Below are positions 6,558 to 7,604 of a DNA stretch of 7,604 nt, in pieces. The notes beneath the pieces were generated by a model, which saw nothing but the letters and a program-made list of their open reading frames with translations, was not told the origin of the DNA and did not search any database. The DNA lies in contig CALBSD010000116.1 in the NCBI GenBank assembly GCA_937927625.1, positions 1 through 7,604 on the forward strand. Reading direction: 5' to 3'. Source of the DNA: an uncultured Actinomycetes bacterium. Lineage in GTDB: Bacteria > Actinomycetota > Acidimicrobiia > Acidimicrobiales > Ilumatobacteraceae. The position numbers and the translations under genes were made by a program. How positions within the stretch are numbered: position 1 is the stretch's first letter; each line of letters starts with the position of its first letter.

Positions 6558-7088
6558 CTACTGACCCGATGTGATGCCAGCGAGGATTTCTGGGAAGAAC
6601 CGGTCTGCCAGATCGCGCATCTCTTGGTCCGTGCGATCTTGAATGGGGTGCGAAGTAAAGACTCGCTTCATGTCGGGGAAGCCGAGTGCTTCTGACTGTG
6701 CGGTAGCAGCTGTCACGAATTCAGCCGATGCCACAAAGACACCGGGAAGGCCGCGAAGTTCTAAGTCTGCGATGTCATGCACACTGCACGACGTACAACT
6801 GCCTCAATCGGCAAGAGCTTCGATGACAAGAGTGCATTGAGTTGCAATCTCGTGTCGAAGATCAACAGGCGCTGGTTTAGTGAAAGTGGGCTTTGCGTAA
6901 CGCTTGACTTGCGCTCCACGTCCAATGAGAAGTTCTTCAATGCGATCAAGAAAGACATTGCCGCGTGGCTTCGAGATATCGAGAAGCGCAATGGTATGAC
7001 CCTTGATATCTGCAGGTCGTGCCAGCAGCAGTCGAGTGGCCGGATTCGACTCGCTAGTCGGATCAAGAATGGTAAGCCCAGATGCCAT
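6558..7088 (-). CDS. UGSC-family selenoprotein (in-frame UGA = selenocysteine at 6804-6806)
   Basis: The minus-strand frame runs from ATG at 7086-7088 to TAG at 6558-6560 and is interrupted only by TGA at 6804-6806. Read as selenocysteine, this gives 176 residues with Sec95 in D-U-G-S-C-T-S-C-S-V-H-D, the defining motif of the UGSC (unknown Gly-Ser-Cys) family, in which Sec or Cys fills the first position. Both sides fit one protein. The N-part has GHTIALLDISKPRGN (30-44) and KPTFTKPAPVDLRHEIA (66-82). The C-part has HDIADLELRGLPGVFV (104-119) and a late HPIQ (147-150). Sec95, Cys98 and Cys101 make overlapping UxxC and CxxC pairs, so a thiol/selenol redox role is likely; the reaction is not known. 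There is no signal peptide. The gene starts 12 bases after the upstream gene's stop and leads into the phosphatase and MFS genes. A pseudogene is possible but unlikely, given the exact motif and the SECIS-like hairpin. Confidence 0.88.
6774..6792 (-). promoter_or_regulatory. Bacterial SECIS-like hairpin for selenocysteine insertion
   Basis: In minus-strand RNA, GUCGUGC-AGUGU-GCAUGAC folds into a 7-bp stem (six Watson-Crick pairs and one G-U) with a 5-base loop. The loop starts 18 bases after the UGA and has G at its second position. These values fit the published bacterial SECIS pattern: loop 16-37 bases after UGA, loop of 3-14 bases and a G in its first two positions. The hairpin lies inside the coding sequence, as expected for SelB-dependent readthrough in bacteria. 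Confidence 0.7.
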
Positions 7089-7100
7089 GTGCTCAGTATG

Positions 7101-7604
7101 TCACGAGCCAACGATGCGAGTGACGGGATCGCTTCCAACGGCACCATTTGCCCAGCCGGCAACGATGGAGGAGAACAGCCCAGCACCGCCACCCGCGTAT
7201 GTGAGCAAGAGGCCACCCTTACGGAACTTGGGCAGCATGCTGTCGCACAAATGTGGTGGCACGCCTTCGGCCATTCCATTCGCGCCACGAACAAGGTCGG
7301 CTCCCGGGCGCATGGTGCGTGCCGTAATTTCCTCTAACAATTGTTCACGCGACCAGCCAGCTTCGGCGTAGACGCGACCATGGTCAGGGCTGAGAGTGAG
7401 GATGGCATCGAAGCCGATGACTAACTTCGGATGGTGAACCGTAAGTAGGCAGGCTGTAAGTGACTCTGTGAGTTCTTCGGGCGTACGCGCAAGTTGGTCA
7501 ACAACGCATCGCGGTCCTTCGCCCGCAAATACCGTGACGGCGTTCTTCCCCGCAGGCACACCACGTTCTGTTGCTAGAGAAGTGAACGGAGAATTCTCTT
7601 CATC
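7101..7604 (-). CDS. Unrecognised protein upstream of the selenoprotein (partial, N-terminus missing)
   Basis: The minus-strand frame is open from the right edge to TGA at 7101-7103, giving 167 residues of the C-terminal part. A GTG at 7557-7559 exists, but the frame stays open through 15 further codons to the edge (DEENSPFTSLATERG), so the real start is probably outside. I do not recognise the family. Visible features are a mixed alpha/beta segment HHPKLVIGFDAILTLSPDHG, a charged stretch AGWSREQLLEEITART, and a glycine-rich hydrophobic segment GGLLLTYAGGGAGLFSSIVAGW near the end. The end then reads GSDPVTRIVGS. There are three cysteines and no CxxC pair. The glycine-rich segment may be a membrane helix or a buried nucleotide- or cofactor-binding loop. 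It is the gene immediately upstream of the UGSC selenoprotein (12-base gap), so a functional partnership is plausible but inferred. Confidence 0.7.
   Translation of the reverse strand, partial: DEENSPFTSLATERGVPAGKNAVTVFAGEGPRCVVDQLARTPEELTESLTACLLTVHHPKLVIGFDAILTLSPDHGRVYAEAGWSREQLLEEITARTMRPGADLVRGANGMAEGVPPHLCDSMLPKFRKGGLLLTYAGGGAGLFSSIVAGWANGAVGSDPVTRIVGS

Noticed and set aside
7101..7103. The TGA ending the upstream gene as a second selenocysteine codon, since the frame continues into the UGSC gene four codons later
   Set aside because: The following residues (H-T-E-H-M) show no Sec motif, no comparable hairpin was noticed, and a normal ATG start follows at 7086-7088. Ordinary stop plus closely spaced next gene is simpler.
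6761..7294. 177-codon minus-strand frame overlapping the selenoprotein in another frame
   Set aside because: Low-complexity, cysteine- and serine-rich translation without family motifs. The frame with U-G-S-C is the supported one.
6777..7337. 186-codon plus-strand open frame antisense to the selenoprotein and its upstream gene
   Set aside because: The translation has no recognisable motif, while the opposite strand encodes the UGSC signature and a continuous operon. It looks attractive only because the Sec UGA breaks the real gene.

Overview
The window looks like part of an actinobacterial chromosome, possibly from the class Acidimicrobiia. This is an inference from gene content: a type II glutamine synthetase beside a mycobacterial GlnA2-like type I enzyme, a GlnR-like OmpR-family regulator, the short two-domain glutamine-dependent NAD synthetase, moderate GC by eye, several GTG starts and very tight gene packing. 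There are no insertion sequences, phage genes, CRISPR arrays, tRNAs or rRNAs. It reads as a core-genome region with one unusual accessory operon.

Left part (1-2920, minus strand) is a nitrogen-assimilation cluster, transcribed in the order glnII, glnA, regulator. glnII (1907-2920) is followed by a strong strand-specific terminator (1857-1882). glnA (463-1800) follows, and 7 bases after its stop comes a GlnR-like regulator that runs off the left edge. The leader of glnII (2921-3104) holds an 11-bp-phased direct repeat typical of OmpR/PhoB/GlnR-family operators, and nested inverted repeats.

Middle part (3105-4781, plus strand) is nadE, divergent from glnII. It encodes a glutamine-hydrolysing NAD+ synthetase, so the two divergent units make glutamine and use it. 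The nadE side of the shared intergenic region is G-rich and has a canonical G-quadruplex motif.

Right part (4760-7604, minus strand) is a compact four-gene operon. In transcription order it holds an unrecognised protein (partial, enters from the right edge), a UGSC-family selenoprotein, a histidine-phosphatase (phosphoglycerate-mutase-like) protein and an MFS transporter. The MFS gene overlaps the 3' end of nadE by 22 bp, tail to tail.

The most exciting feature is the selenoprotein. Two apparent short minus-strand reading frames (6804-7088 and 6558-6803) are one 176-residue gene with an in-frame UGA at 6804-6806. That UGA encodes selenocysteine in the family motif U-G-S-C, followed by T-S-C-S-V-H-D. 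A bacterial SECIS-like hairpin (7-bp stem, loop AGUGU) lies at the expected distance downstream of it. A standard gene caller would split or miss this gene. The intergenic gaps are all under 300 bases.
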